From the NCBI RefSeq assembly GCF_000021805.1, contig NC_011726.1, forward strand, positions 3,752,097-3,816,096: 64,000 nt of DNA, in the 5' to 3' direction. Below are positions 51,055-63,981 of this stretch, piece after piece. The position numbers were made by a program, and so were the translations under genes. The notes under the pieces were generated by a model. It was given only the letters and a program-made list of their open reading frames with translations, ran no database searches and was not told the origin of the DNA. The first letter of the stretch is position 1. Each line of letters begins with the position of its first letter. The stretch is from Rippkaea orientalis PCC 8801 (lineage in GTDB: Bacteria > Cyanobacteriota > Cyanobacteriia > Cyanobacteriales > Microcystaceae).

Positions 51055-51401
51055 TATGTTCTCCTACCAGGGTTTGATCGTCAGTTTGTCAAACAATTGA
51101 AAATTAGGAATAAGTGCTACTATACCGCTACGGATCAAGCAAAAGGCAAAAGTTAAGAGCAATAAACTTTGAACTTTCACAAATGCCTTACACCTTAATG
51201 CGTAGTGCGATATTTCTCATTGTGGCAATGTAGATCGACTCTGCTACCGTTGCCAACAGTTTGAAATTAAACTTTAGAAAATTTAAAACAACACCAGATA
51301 AGTACAGTGATCAGTCACCCATATACAAAAGCATTGAGGGATAACTGATCACTGAATCCATACTTCACATTGCTAAAAAAGCCAATTTAAGCCAGAATCT
51401 C
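51055..51401. promoter_or_regulatory. Intergenic region upstream of hemA
   Basis: 347 bp without a credible gene. It contains the hemA promoter and the end of the glpX transcript. An exact 11-bp inverted repeat CAGTGATCAGT (51305-51315) / ACTGATCACTG (51344-51354) with a 28-base loop lies downstream of glpX and may be its terminator. Confidence 0.5.
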
Positions 51402-52439
51402 TTATTTGAGGTTGACATACTTGGGTTTGTCAAACAAGTGAATCGTATCAACAAAACGAGCCGTACGGGACTGGCTAGAAATAACTAAACTTTGAGTCCG
51501 AGCTCCACCATGGAAGAAACGAACGCCTTCCATTAGGGTTCCTGGGGTGATGCCACAAGCAGCAAAGAGCACTGTTTGACCAGACGCTAACTCGTCAGCA
51601 TTATAAACACGGTCAGGATCAGTGATACCCATCTCGTTGAGTCGCGCGATGTTTCCTTCCTTGCTTTCCCCAATTAACCCGGTTTTGACCACTTCAGGAT
51701 CATAAATTAACTGTCCTTGGAAGTGACCATCTAAACAACGCATCGCAGCAGCAGAGATAACCCCTTCAGGAGCAGCCCCAATACCCATTAACGCATGAAC
51801 ATTGGTTCCGGCAAAACCACAGCAAATGGCAGCAGAAACGTCCCCATCACTGATCAGTCGGACACGGGCTCCTGCTTGGCGAATTTCTTGGATGAGCTCT
51901 TTATGACGAGGCCGATCCATCACGATCACCACTAATTCTTCAACGCTACGCTCTAGGCAGTCTGAGAGAATTTTTAGGTTGTCAGTGGCACTTTTATTAA
52001 TGTCCACATGGCCTTTTGCAGCAGGGGGAGCGGCTAATTTCTTCATGTAGAAGTCGGGAGCAGCAAACAGTCCACCTTTTTCGGAGATGGCTAACACTGC
52101 CATTGAACCGTTTTGTCCATAGGCAACTAGGTTCGTTCCTTCGCAGGGATCAACGGCGATGTCAATTTCTACGAGTTCGTCAGGGTTACAGAAGGCTTTG
52201 GCATCCTCACGGGTACAAATGCCCACTTCTTCCCCAATATAAAGCATGGGAGCTTCATCGCGTTCCCCTTCTCCAATGACGATGCGACCGCGCATATGAA
52301 TTTTGTTCATGCGTTCGCGCATCGCTTCTACGGCAACGTGATCGGCGGTATTTTTTTCGCCTTTACCCATCCATTTTGCCGATGCGATCGCCGCTTGTTC
52401 GACAACTTCAATAATTTCTAAACCTAGTGTACTTTCCAA
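51402..52439 (-). CDS. glpX: Class II fructose-1,6-/sedoheptulose-1,7-bisphosphatase
   Basis: 345 residues of the GlpX family: N-terminal [20 protein letters not shown], the metal-binding [35 protein letters not shown], and [15 protein letters not shown] near the end. In cyanobacteria this enzyme hydrolyses both FBP and SBP in the Calvin cycle. The start is a TTG at 52437-52439, supported by GGGAGG seven bases before it; the next residues [13 protein letters not shown] fit the family. Confidence 0.95.
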   Translation of the reverse strand: MESTLGLEIIEVVEQAAIASAKWMGKGEKNTADHVAVEAMRERMNKIHMRGRIVIGEGERDEAPMLYIGEEVGICTREDAKAFCNPDELVEIDIAVDPCEGTNLVAYGQNGSMAVLAISEKGGLFAAPDFYMKKLAAPPAAKGHVDINKSATDNLKILSDCLERSVEELVVIVMDRPRHKELIQEIRQAGARVRLISDGDVSAAICCGFAGTNVHALMGIGAAPEGVISAAAMRCLDGHFQGQLIYDPEVVKTGLIGESKEGNIARLNEMGITDPDRVYNADELASGQTVLFAACGITPGTLMEGVRFFHGGARTQSLVISSQSRTARFVDTIHLFDKPKYVNLK

Positions 52440-52928
52440 GGTATATCCTCCCTATCTGCTTATTTATAAGTTCCCTGGCTTGGTCTTAAATTTAACCTTA
52501 GTCAAAAGTCTATCAGAGTGGGGGATCACATTAAAATCTTGGCCAGGAATGGTTAGGTTAATTTTTGTATCATTTTTCCTAAATTCGAGAGTTTATCACT
52601 TAATAATCCTAATTAACAAAGAAAATATATTTTCGGGGGATGTGAACAAGGGTATTTCCGCAATCATACCATCTGAAAACTTGGATTTAGGATTAATAGA
52701 GGACTTAATCGATAGGTTTTGCGTCGCTTTGTTAATAAATAATTCAAAAGCCAGCTATAATAATTTTTAATAAACATTCCTAAAATCGAAGTTAAACACT
52801 CATGAAAATAAAAATCCTTTAGTAGTAATGTAGGGTGGGTTAGACAGCTACAACTTAATAATTTAATCAGAATCTAATAATCCCTCGTAACCTTCGATAC
52901 TGATACAAGTCACTCATGTTGAAGGAAA
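52440..52928. other. Intergenic region without a credible gene
   Basis: 489 bp between the divergent glpX start and the mazF stop. A 96-codon frame at 52480-52770 from a TTG has no family features and I reject it. A GTAGGGTGGGTTAGACAGC segment at 52830-52850 resembles the dispersed GTAGGGTGGG-type repeats. Otherwise it is AT-rich. Confidence 0.45.
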
Positions 52929-53270
52929 TCACAACAACTTAAATAACTGTTTTAGTGAATTTTTGACCCTCTCTTGATCTGATTGCGTCAATGTGCCGAT
53001 TTTCCTTACAATCAAAGCATCATCTAGAGTAAATAACTTCATTCTAATTAAGGATGGAGATTTAAGCCCCGACGCAGCTAAATTAACAATAGAAACATCA
53101 AACATCCAAGAAGAATGACCACTGGTAGTAATCATAGCCATAACAATCTTTTTTAAGGATAAATTAAAAGCCATATCAGAAATAACTAATGCAGGACGTT
53201 TTTTAGATGTTGTTTTATCAGTCAAGGGAAAAGGGACAACTACAACATCAAACTGGTTATAAGTCACCAT
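52929..53270 (-). CDS. MazF/PemK-family toxin
   Basis: 113 residues from ATG 53268-53270, with AGGA five bases upstream. FDVVVVPFPLTDKTTSKKRPALVISDMAFN and IRMKLFTLDDALIVRKIGTLTQSD are the conserved MazF blocks, and the sequence ends with a typical KNSLKQLFKLL helix. MazF-type toxins cleave mRNA at short motifs. It overlaps its antitoxin by 14 bp. An ATG at 53282 would add four residues. Confidence 0.86.
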   Translation of the reverse strand: MVTYNQFDVVVVPFPLTDKTTSKKRPALVISDMAFNLSLKKIVMAMITTSGHSSWMFDVSIVNLAASGLKSPSLIRMKLFTLDDALIVRKIGTLTQSDQERVKNSLKQLFKLL

Positions 53271-53517
53271 AGGCTTCCTCATCTTCAGGAGATAGCCACT
53301 CAGTTAGTGTTGCTGACACTGCATTGAGATAGTCCCAATCCATCGGTAGCACTTTCTTCAAAATTACCTTATCATCTTGCAACTCAAAAATAACTGAATC
53401 TCCTTGATGTAAGTCTAAAACTTCCCTTATACGCCGTGGAATGGTCGCCTGGTATTTTTGGGTGAGTTTAGAGACTGTTATGTTATCGCACTTAGATTGA
53501 GCTGATTGGTTTTGCAT
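53257..53517 (-). CDS. AbrB/MazE-family antitoxin
   Basis: 86 residues from the ATG at 53515-53517. NITVSKLTQKYQATIPRRIREVLDLHQGDSVIFELQDDKVILKK is the SpoVT/AbrB swapped-hairpin domain; the acidic C-terminus (SPEDEEAYGDL) is the part that neutralises the toxin. The longer frame from 53547 has an untypical hydrophobic leader. TACCGTAT repeats just upstream (53561-53588) may be its operator. Confidence 0.84.
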   Translation of the reverse strand: MQNQSAQSKCDNITVSKLTQKYQATIPRRIREVLDLHQGDSVIFELQDDKVILKKVLPMDWDYLNAVSATLTEWLSPEDEEAYGDL

Positions 53518-53560
53518 TACATATATCTGGATACAGATAAAGGTCACACTTATGAAATAA

Positions 53561-53588
53561 TACCGTATTACCGTATTACCGTATTACC
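53561..53588. repeat. Tandem octamer TACCGTAT x3.5 upstream of mazEF
   Basis: TACCGTAT is repeated perfectly at 53561-53568, 53569-53576 and 53577-53584, then TACC. The array starts 44 bp before the antitoxin ATG, in the region where its promoter should lie, so the repeats could be operator iterons. Confidence 0.8.
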
Positions 53589-53698
53589 ATTTTTGCAAAA
53601 TCCATCTGGTATTCAAGCAATTTAAAAATTTTTTTTGCATCAGACCCCTTGTACAGAGAAGGTTTTGGGGAAATCAAAAAAAAGTTTTGGGAAAGGGG

Positions 53699-53727
53699 TT
53701 GACATTCTCTAGGGAATTAGCTACATT
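53699..53727 (+). promoter_or_regulatory. Predicted rRNA operon promoter
   Basis: TTGACA (53699-53704) and TACATT (53722-53727) separated by 17 bp, about 190 bases before the 16S gene. A leader hairpin GTTCCAAG-taac-CTTGGAAC follows at 53881-53900, which may take part in processing. Confidence 0.75.
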
Positions 53728-53914
53728 AGTAAATGCGCGGTTAAGAGACGAACGCCTCCGACGCGCCCTGAACCTCGAAAAGAAAATAGTTTGGAAGCTA
53801 ACAGTAATTAAGCCCCTTGTTATTAGAGGAAATTATACTCTTTAATCCTCTAGTTGTCTAGAGGGTAAAGAAACAAAAAAGTTCCAAGTAACCTTGGAAC
53901 GAGCCAAATCAAAC

Positions 53915-55405
<1,491 letters not shown>

Positions 55406-55560
55406 TAGGGAGACCTAAATTCAAGGCAAAGGACAATAAGGCAAAAAGCGAAAAGCCAAAAGCCGAAATTAAAAAATACCTTACCTTAGAATTAATCCCA
55501 AGGTCGGGCAAGGGAAATTACGTTAAATTAGCTTTCAAACTAGAATCAGGTTCGGGACAA

Positions 55561-55634
<74 letters not shown>

Positions 55635-55834
55635 CCTGACCCCGGCTAAAAGCCAATAAATTGTGACGGTTCAGCACCGAGTCTTACTGTGTGTAACGCA
55701 AGTAGGACAGACTGCTGGACGCATCAAGTCCAGTGACGCACCTTGAAAACTGCATAAAAACGAGAAAGTCTAAAAGTCCAAAAGTAGGGGCTTAAGTCAA
55801 ATTAAGCCCTTGCAGGGAAAATCATCAAAAGTTA

Positions 55835-58710
<2,876 letters not shown>

Positions 58711-58777
58711 TGATCATTTTTTGACCACTTTCTCGTTTTTTGCAGTCTTGAGGGTGTTTTCCCTCTTGCCTTTCACT

Positions 58778-58896
58778 TCCTGGTGTCTCTAGCGTCGTGG
58801 CCCCACTCCGACCCCATCCCGAACTCGGCAGTGAAACGCGATAGCGGCAACGATACTCGTGGGGTAGCTCACTGGGACAATAGCTCGATGCCAGGA
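58778..58896 (+). rRNA. rrf: 5S ribosomal RNA
   Basis: 119 nt from TCCTGGTGTC to GATGCCAGGA, with the typical loops CCCCACTCCGACCCCATCCC and GAACTCGGCAGTGAAACGC. The ends pair as expected. Confidence 0.93.
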
Positions 58897-58908
58897 TTCA
58901 TTTTTCTC

Positions 58909-58941
58909 AAAAGCTTGTTTTCGGCTGAAGGCAAGCTTTTT
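58909..58941 (+). terminator. rRNA operon terminator hairpin
   Basis: AAAAGCTTG (58909-58917) and CAAGCTTTT (58932-58940) form a 9-bp stem with a 14-base loop directly after the 5S gene; TTT follows. Confidence 0.65.
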
Positions 58942-59037
58942 GGGTTAATAATTCTAGCTTTTTCAAAAAAAGGTTTTTGTGCTTGCAATGTTCAAAAATT
59001 TTTGTTATGCTTGTTAAGCACTGATGAAATATCACTA

Positions 59038-59110
<73 letters not shown>

Positions 59111-59175
59111 TTTTTCTTGTGTCTCAAATTCTGAATTGATACGCTTACTTAGTCTAGAAGAGCTATTTTGTCTAA

Positions 59176-60069
59176 CTACAGATGAATTGTTTCCCAAGCT
59201 AATTTAGCTGCCCCGACTATTCCTGCTTGATTCCCTAATTTAGCGGGTAATAATTGTAATCCTTCCCTAGAAATAGGTAAAACTCGCCGTTCAATTTCCG
59301 CTAGGGTGGCAGGAAAGAAAAATTCCGTACTGCCACTAACTCCTCCGCCAATAATAATCGCTTCAGGAGTCAAAACATAGATTAGACTCGCTAACCCTGC
59401 CCCTAATAAACAACCGTAGTCTTTCCAAAATTCTAGGGCTTCTCGGTTGCCTTTGGCGGCTAATGCTCCTAATTCGGCGGGGTCTTTGCCAGTCATACGA
59501 CGAATTGCCCCAATGGAGGCATATTGTTCTAAGGAACCTTGGTTGCCGCTATTACAGGGAGGCCCATCAAAATTAAGGGTAATTAAGCCCAATTCTGCGG
59601 CAGCCCCTAATCGTCCAGTAAAGAGGTGGCCATTTAGGATAATAGCACCCCCTACGCCCGTCCCGAGGGTCAATAAAATGAGATTTTTGACGTTTTTACC
59701 GGCCCCTAGCCACGCCTCGCCTAATCCCGCACAATTGGCATCATTAGCGATGGTAGTCGGGAGTTCGGTTTCGGCTTCTAACCAGTCTGCTAGAGGAACA
59801 TCTTGCCATCCCGACAGGTTAATGGCAACTTTGGCAATTCTTCCGGTTTCGTCTGCGGGTCCGGGGGTTCCGAGTCCAATGGCTAAACAATCTTGGTTGC
59901 TATTGATTTCTTTGACAGCATCAACGATACTTTTTAAGACCGCTTTTGGCGTTGCTGGTTGGGGAGTAGAAACTGTGAGGGAATTTAAACAAGTTCCATC
60001 TTGGAGAAATTGTCCTAATTTAATCGCTGTTCCGCCTAAATCAATGCCAATAACAGAGGGATTATTCAT
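59176..60069 (-). CDS. ROK-family glucokinase-like sugar kinase
   Basis: 297 residues with the ASKHA ATPase pattern: GIDLGGTAIKLG near the start, GLGTPGPAD, TLGTGVGGAIILNGHLFTGRLGAAAELG, and GGGVSG. The ROK zinc motif normally carries three cysteines, but here it reads GPPCNSGNQGSLEQYAS, retaining only the first, so the zinc site is probably absent. Likely phosphorylates glucose or a related sugar. The ATG is at 60067-60069; an opposite-strand frame at 59447-60097 is a shadow. Confidence 0.86.
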   Translation of the reverse strand: MNNPSVIGIDLGGTAIKLGQFLQDGTCLNSLTVSTPQPATPKAVLKSIVDAVKEINSNQDCLAIGLGTPGPADETGRIAKVAINLSGWQDVPLADWLEAETELPTTIANDANCAGLGEAWLGAGKNVKNLILLTLGTGVGGAIILNGHLFTGRLGAAAELGLITLNFDGPPCNSGNQGSLEQYASIGAIRRMTGKDPAELGALAAKGNREALEFWKDYGCLLGAGLASLIYVLTPEAIIIGGGVSGSTEFFFPATLAEIERRVLPISREGLQLLPAKLGNQAGIVGAAKLAWETIHL

Positions 60070-60101
60070 AATTGATATATTAACAGTTTACGATTAGTTA
60101 A

Positions 60102-60716
60102 TTATAAATTAGCTGCGTCAAAAATTGCATCAGTTGTTAACTGAAGATCTCGAAACACTCGTGATTCTAGATATTGTCCTTTAGTAAACTTTTGCAGTTG
60201 ATACTCATTATCGATCATCTGACAAATAGTAACCGTTGGTTGTTTGGGTTTACCTAAATAACGAACAGCCCCTAAAGCGCGAAAATCAATGATCCAATAT
60301 TCTCCAATTCCCATGGCTTCATATTCAATTAATTTGTGTCCATAATCATCTTTCCAATTGGTACTAACAACTTCAATCACTAACGGGACTGTCTGACCAT
60401 TTTGAATGACTGATGCTTGATTCCAAAGGGATTCATTAACCATCATTTCTCGATTTAAAACTACCACATCCGGTTGATATCCTGACCGTAGAGAGGGGGG
60501 TTTTATCAAACAAGATCTAGGGATTGAATAGGGTAATTGGTGCTGAAGAATTGCCAAGTTCAATTGAGCGATTAAAAAGCCACTAATGTCTTCATGGGGA
60601 CTCGTTGGTAACATTTCGACTATCACTCCTTCAATCAACTCATATCTACTGTTATCTTCGGGATACCATGCCAAAAACTCCTCAAAACTCATCGGTTGGG
60701 TTTGTAGTGGGATCAT
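60102..60716 (-). CDS. Uma2-family endonuclease-like protein
   Basis: 204 residues, full length. MSFEEFLAWYPEDNSRYELIEGVIVEM, then SGYQPDVVVLNREMM and QTVPLVIEVVSTNWKDDYGHKLIEYEAMGIGEYWIIDF are the conserved Uma2 blocks with the D-(x)-ExV and K motifs of the predicted nuclease site. It lies 32 bp upstream of the ROK kinase gene on the same strand. One of several Uma2 genes in the window, and the most complete. Confidence 0.87.
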   Translation of the reverse strand: MIPLQTQPMSFEEFLAWYPEDNSRYELIEGVIVEMLPTSPHEDISGFLIAQLNLAILQHQLPYSIPRSCLIKPPSLRSGYQPDVVVLNREMMVNESLWNQASVIQNGQTVPLVIEVVSTNWKDDYGHKLIEYEAMGIGEYWIIDFRALGAVRYLGKPKQPTVTICQMIDNEYQLQKFTKGQYLESRVFRDLQLTTDAIFDAANL

Positions 60717-60858
60717 GCAGTATACCTCAGTCTAATTCAGGGAACAATTACGATTAAGAAAATTTACAACTAACGACAATATTCTTAAGAATTATCGCAA
60801 ATAGCCCAAGAAGAATTATAATAGATTATAGGAAATTACATCATTATTGATTGTTAAA

Positions 60859-61080
60859 ATGACCGTTACAACCACAGAACGTCTCTACAGTTTTGAGGAA
60901 TACTGCACCTATGATGACGGCATGGATAACCGTTATCAATTAGTCGATGGAAGACTAAAAATTATGAATCCTCCTAGCTTTAGACATTTACTGATTGCTA
61001 AGTTTGTTGAACAGCAATTTGATCAAGAAATTCAACGACTTAAGCGATTATTGAAGCGGGTCAACTGTAATTTTCTTTAA
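60859..61080 (+). pseudogene. Truncated Uma2-family gene
   Basis: 73 codons from ATG 60859: MTVTTTERLYSFEEYCTYDDG, then DNRYQLVDGRLKIMNPPSFRHLLIAKFVEQQF is the N-terminal third of a Uma2 protein. The frame then departs to a stop in RLLKRVNCNFL, and no catalytic core remains. Divergent from the intact Uma2 gene next door. Probably decayed. Confidence 0.65.
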
Positions 61081-61102
61081 AAACATTAATTTTGCTAAAA
61101 TC

Positions 61103-61729
61103 ATGCTAAAAGTTTCTGATATAATGACCACAGATGTTATCATAATTAGTAGTTTTGCTACTGTTGCCCAAGCGGTTAAATTAATGGAAGAACAAGGGGT
61201 TCTCAGCTTAATTGTGAATCGTCGCCATCCCCAAGACGCTTACGGAATTATCACCGAAACCGATATCATTAATAAAGTGGTTGCCTATGGGAAAGATCCT
61301 AAAACCATTCGAGTCTATGAAATTATGACTAAACCCTGTATTGTTGTCAATCCCGATTTAGCCGTAGAATATGCAGCTAGATTATTTATGAATACGGGTA
61401 TTCGGTGTGCTCCAGTCATACAAAATGAACTATTAGGGATTATTTCTGCGACAGATATTTTAACCAAAAGTGATTTTATTGAGAATCCAAAACAAGGATT
61501 TTGGAGTCAAGAAATTGAACGTTATGTCACAGAAGCAAGGAGTCTTTGTCAAGCGTTAGGACACGATTCTGAACCCTGTAAAAATGCTTGGAAATTGGTA
61601 GAAGCAATTCAAGCAGAAGCAGCGCATCAAACGGGAGAAAAGCCCGAAAAAACTGCCTTAGAAGAGTATCTAGAAGAATATCCAGAAGCCAAAGAAACCT
61701 TGATCTTAGAAAATTGGTGTAGTGGCTAA
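61103..61729 (+). CDS. CBS-domain protein fused to CP12-like domain
   Basis: 208 residues. Two CBS motifs (about 1-62 and 70-123; SDIMTTDVIIISS, IMTKPCIVVNPDLAVE and ISATDILTK) are followed by a CP12-like tail (about 139-208): CQALGHDSEPC with C149 and C159, then AWKLVEAIQAEAAHQ, which matches the AWD_VEEL core of CP12. The C-terminal CP12 cysteine pair is replaced by L190 and T199, so only the N-terminal pair could form a disulfide. CP12 binds GAPDH and PRK to regulate the Calvin cycle; CBS pairs sense adenine nucleotides. It overlaps the next gene by 8 bp. Confidence 0.87.
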   Translation: MLKVSDIMTTDVIIISSFATVAQAVKLMEEQGVLSLIVNRRHPQDAYGIITETDIINKVVAYGKDPKTIRVYEIMTKPCIVVNPDLAVEYAARLFMNTGIRCAPVIQNELLGIISATDILTKSDFIENPKQGFWSQEIERYVTEARSLCQALGHDSEPCKNAWKLVEAIQAEAAHQTGEKPEKTALEEYLEEYPEAKETLILENWCSG

Positions 61730-62309
61730 GCTGATGATCAGACCATTTACTATCAAAAATTGCCTAAGATGTGGACTTATCATTTTATTCTCAATGGTGA
61801 TTTATTTAAGCGACAATCAAACTGTAAAGCCCGTTAGCTCGGCTAATAATCAAAGTTTACAACCTGCAAAAGTCACTCATATTGTCGATGGAGATACCCT
61901 AGATGTTGAAATGGCTAATTGTCGGATTCCCTGGCGTGGAAACCCCCAAAAATGCCGTATCCGTCTCGCTTGTCTTGATACCCCCGAAAAAGGACAAAAA
62001 CCCTTTTTTAATAATGCTAAACAACGGCTTCAACAATTACTCAACCCTGGTACAATTGTTAAGATACGAGATACAGGAGATAGTAGCTATAATCGTATTG
62101 TTGCTGAAATATTTATCAATCAAAGGTCAATTAACTTACAAATGATACAAGAAGGTCAAGGAGCGATTTATTGTCAATATTTAGATAATTGTCGTAGTAC
62201 AAAATCCGCCTATCTTCAAGCTGAAGCCAATGCCAAAAAACGAGGATTAGGTATTTGGAACCCTCAACAACCTTGGACTGGTATTAGAGAAAATCATCCT
62301 TGTCAATAG
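61722..62309 (+). CDS. Secreted or membrane-anchored thermonuclease-family protein
   Basis: 195 residues of the staphylococcal-nuclease fold. A hydrophobic N-terminal helix (about 17-30) suggests export. The SNase pattern follows: THIVDGDTLDVEM, RIRLACLDTPEKGQK, and NRIVAEIFINQRSINLQMIQEGQGAIY. Catalytic Arg-Asp-Arg equivalents appear in CRIRLACLDTPE and the Glu-Arg region. The annotated GTG (61722) overlaps the CBS-CP12 gene by 8 bp; ATG 61734 would be a shorter alternative. Translational coupling with the upstream gene is plausible. Confidence 0.82.
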   Translation: MAKLMIRPFTIKNCLRCGLIILFSMVIYLSDNQTVKPVSSANNQSLQPAKVTHIVDGDTLDVEMANCRIPWRGNPQKCRIRLACLDTPEKGQKPFFNNAKQRLQQLLNPGTIVKIRDTGDSSYNRIVAEIFINQRSINLQMIQEGQGAIYCQYLDNCRSTKSAYLQAEANAKKRGLGIWNPQQPWTGIRENHPCQ

Positions 62310-62407
62310 TTAATGGTTGATAATTGACAATTAATATCTCTCCCTACTCTTTGAAGTCAGAAGTTAATCCTTCCCACCTCCCCCATCTCCCCCATCTTCT
62401 CTAACCA

Positions 62408-63016
62408 ATGACTCAACAAACAGCCCTAACCATCCCCCAACTCATTATCGGATTAGGAAATCCTGAAGTAAAATACGATAAAACCCGTCATAATATCGGT
62501 TTTGAAGTGATAGATGCCTTAGCAGAAACTTGGCAATTATCCCTGAAAGAAAATCGCCGTTTTCAAGGATTATTTGCTGAGGGAATGGCTAGGGGAAATC
62601 ATAAAATCTATCTTCTCAAACCCCTAACCTATATGAACCGTTCCGGTCAATCGGTTCGCGCAGTCAGTGATTGGTACAAACTTTATCCTAACTCCATGCT
62701 AGTCATTTACGATGACATGGATTTACCTGTAGGAAGGATGCGGATGCGTCTGGAAGGGTCGGCCGGGGGACACAATGGGATGAAATCGATTATTTCCCAT
62801 GTCGGTAGTCAAGATTTTCCTCGGTTACGCCTTGGAATTGGTAAGTCGAATCAGTCTAAAGAGACGATTTCTCACGTTTTAGGAAAATTTGCTCCCCAAG
62901 AACAGGAAATTATCGCCAAAGTTTTATCTTTAGCCGTAGATGCGGTGGAAATGAGCCTTAAAGAAGGGGTGGCCAAAGCCATGAGTCTTTATAATAACCA
63001 AACAGCAACGAATTAG
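62408..63016 (+). CDS. pth: Peptidyl-tRNA hydrolase
   Basis: 202 residues: LIIGLGNPEVKYDKTRHNIGF contains the catalytic-site His (in TRHNIGF), PLTYMNRSGQSVRAV, and the conserved DDMDLPVGRMRMRLEGSAGGHNGMKSI. The enzyme frees tRNA from dropped peptidyl-tRNA. Upstream, 62310-62407, lies a short leader with a C-rich dispersed element (62369-62400). Confidence 0.95.
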   Translation: MTQQTALTIPQLIIGLGNPEVKYDKTRHNIGFEVIDALAETWQLSLKENRRFQGLFAEGMARGNHKIYLLKPLTYMNRSGQSVRAVSDWYKLYPNSMLVIYDDMDLPVGRMRMRLEGSAGGHNGMKSIISHVGSQDFPRLRLGIGKSNQSKETISHVLGKFAPQEQEIIAKVLSLAVDAVEMSLKEGVAKAMSLYNNQTATN

Positions 63017-63064
63017 AGTATAATGGAGTGTTGCAGTAAAACTAATATTAATGAGGGTGATCCG

Positions 63065-63385
63065 TTGCAGCAGACAACATCAAGATTTCTTTTAAAAGTG
63101 CTTTGGTTAGATGCCAATGTAGCGATCGCAGTTGATCATCTTGTGGGCAAGGGAAATAGTCCCTTAACTGCTTACTTTTTCTGGCCTCGCAATGATGCTT
63201 GGCAACAGTTAAAAGATGAATTAGAAGCCAAGCACTGGATTTCTGAAGGCGAACGCATTGAAATTCTCAATCAAGCCACAGAAGTCATCAATTATTGGCA
63301 AGATCTCCGTAACCAAGGGAGAAGTGTACCAATGCCTGAAGCCCAAGCTAAGTTTCCCCAAGTGGTCTTCAGTGGCAGTAATTAG
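63065..63385 (+). CDS. Plastid-specific 30S ribosomal protein 3 homologue (PSRP-3/Ycf65)
   Basis: About 106 residues with the Ycf65 signature [37 protein letters not shown] and a C-terminal [14 protein letters not shown]. The family is a ribosome component of cyanobacteria and plastids. I place the start at TTG 63065, preceded by GAGGGTGA; the longer frame from ATG 63023 overlaps a TATAAT hexamer (63019-63024) that looks like a -10 element. Either start gives a protein of 106-120 residues. Confidence 0.85.
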   Translation: MQQTTSRFLLKVLWLDANVAIAVDHLVGKGNSPLTAYFFWPRNDAWQQLKDELEAKHWISEGERIEILNQATEVINYWQDLRNQGRSVPMPEAQAKFPQVVFSGSN

Positions 63386-63463
63386 TTGGGAAAGTCTGGG
63401 GAGGGTAGGGAAGCAGGAAGAGATAGTTTAACCTGTTGCCTGTTCCCTGTTCCCTTCAATCAA

Positions 63464-63874
63464 TTAAACCAATCCACCGGCCGCTTGCAGACGTGCTCTA
63501 GCCCGTTTGTAAGCTTGTGATGCCTTGATTTGCTCGCGGCGATCGCTGCCTTTGTTGGCTTCTTCTAGACGGGATTGGGCTTCGCTAAAGTCAGCTTGTG
63601 CGTCTTCTTTAGTAATATCATCGCCAATTTCTGCTGAATTCACCAAAACTTGCAAGATATCTTGCTCAACTTCAGCGATGCCACCCATCACAACTAAGCT
63701 TTTCCAGTCTTTATCGAGGCGCACTCGCATGACCCCAATATCTAGGTTAGTCAATAAGGGGGCGTGACTCGGAAGAATACCCAATTGTCCTGAGGTACTG
63801 GGTAGGATGGCTTCTTCCACATCGCCATCCCAAACAATTTTATCTGGGGTAATTACACGAACTTGTAACGCCAT
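63464..63874 (-). CDS. atpC: ATP synthase epsilon subunit
   Basis: 136 residues: [45 protein letters not shown] is the beta-sandwich domain and residues about 88-136 the helical hairpin ([20 protein letters not shown]). The subunit regulates F1 rotation and inhibits hydrolysis in the dark. Its operon partner atpB ends just upstream on the same strand. Confidence 0.95.
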   Translation of the reverse strand: MALQVRVITPDKIVWDGDVEEAILPSTSGQLGILPSHAPLLTNLDIGVMRVRLDKDWKSLVVMGGIAEVEQDILQVLVNSAEIGDDITKEDAQADFSEAQSRLEEANKGSDRREQIKASQAYKRARARLQAAGGLV

Positions 63875-63914
63875 ATCAGTTATTAGTTATCAGTTATCAG
63901 TTATCAGTTATCAG
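63875..63914. repeat. Heptamer tandem repeat CAGTTAT in the atpB-atpC spacer
   Basis: Five or six tandem units of CAGTTAT (one altered to TAGTTAT) directly before atpC; a typical cyanobacterial short tandemly repeated repetitive sequence. Confidence 0.85.
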
Positions 63915-63981
63915 GCCAGTTAACAGTAAATTGGAAGAGATGCCTCTAAATGACTGTTAACTGACAACCTATTGGCAGAGA

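Noticed and set aside
52480-52770. 96-codon frame from TTG in the gap before mazF
   Set aside because: No ribosome binding site, no recognisable motif, hydrophobic and basic composition unlike neighbours, and it lies in an AT-rich intergenic region.
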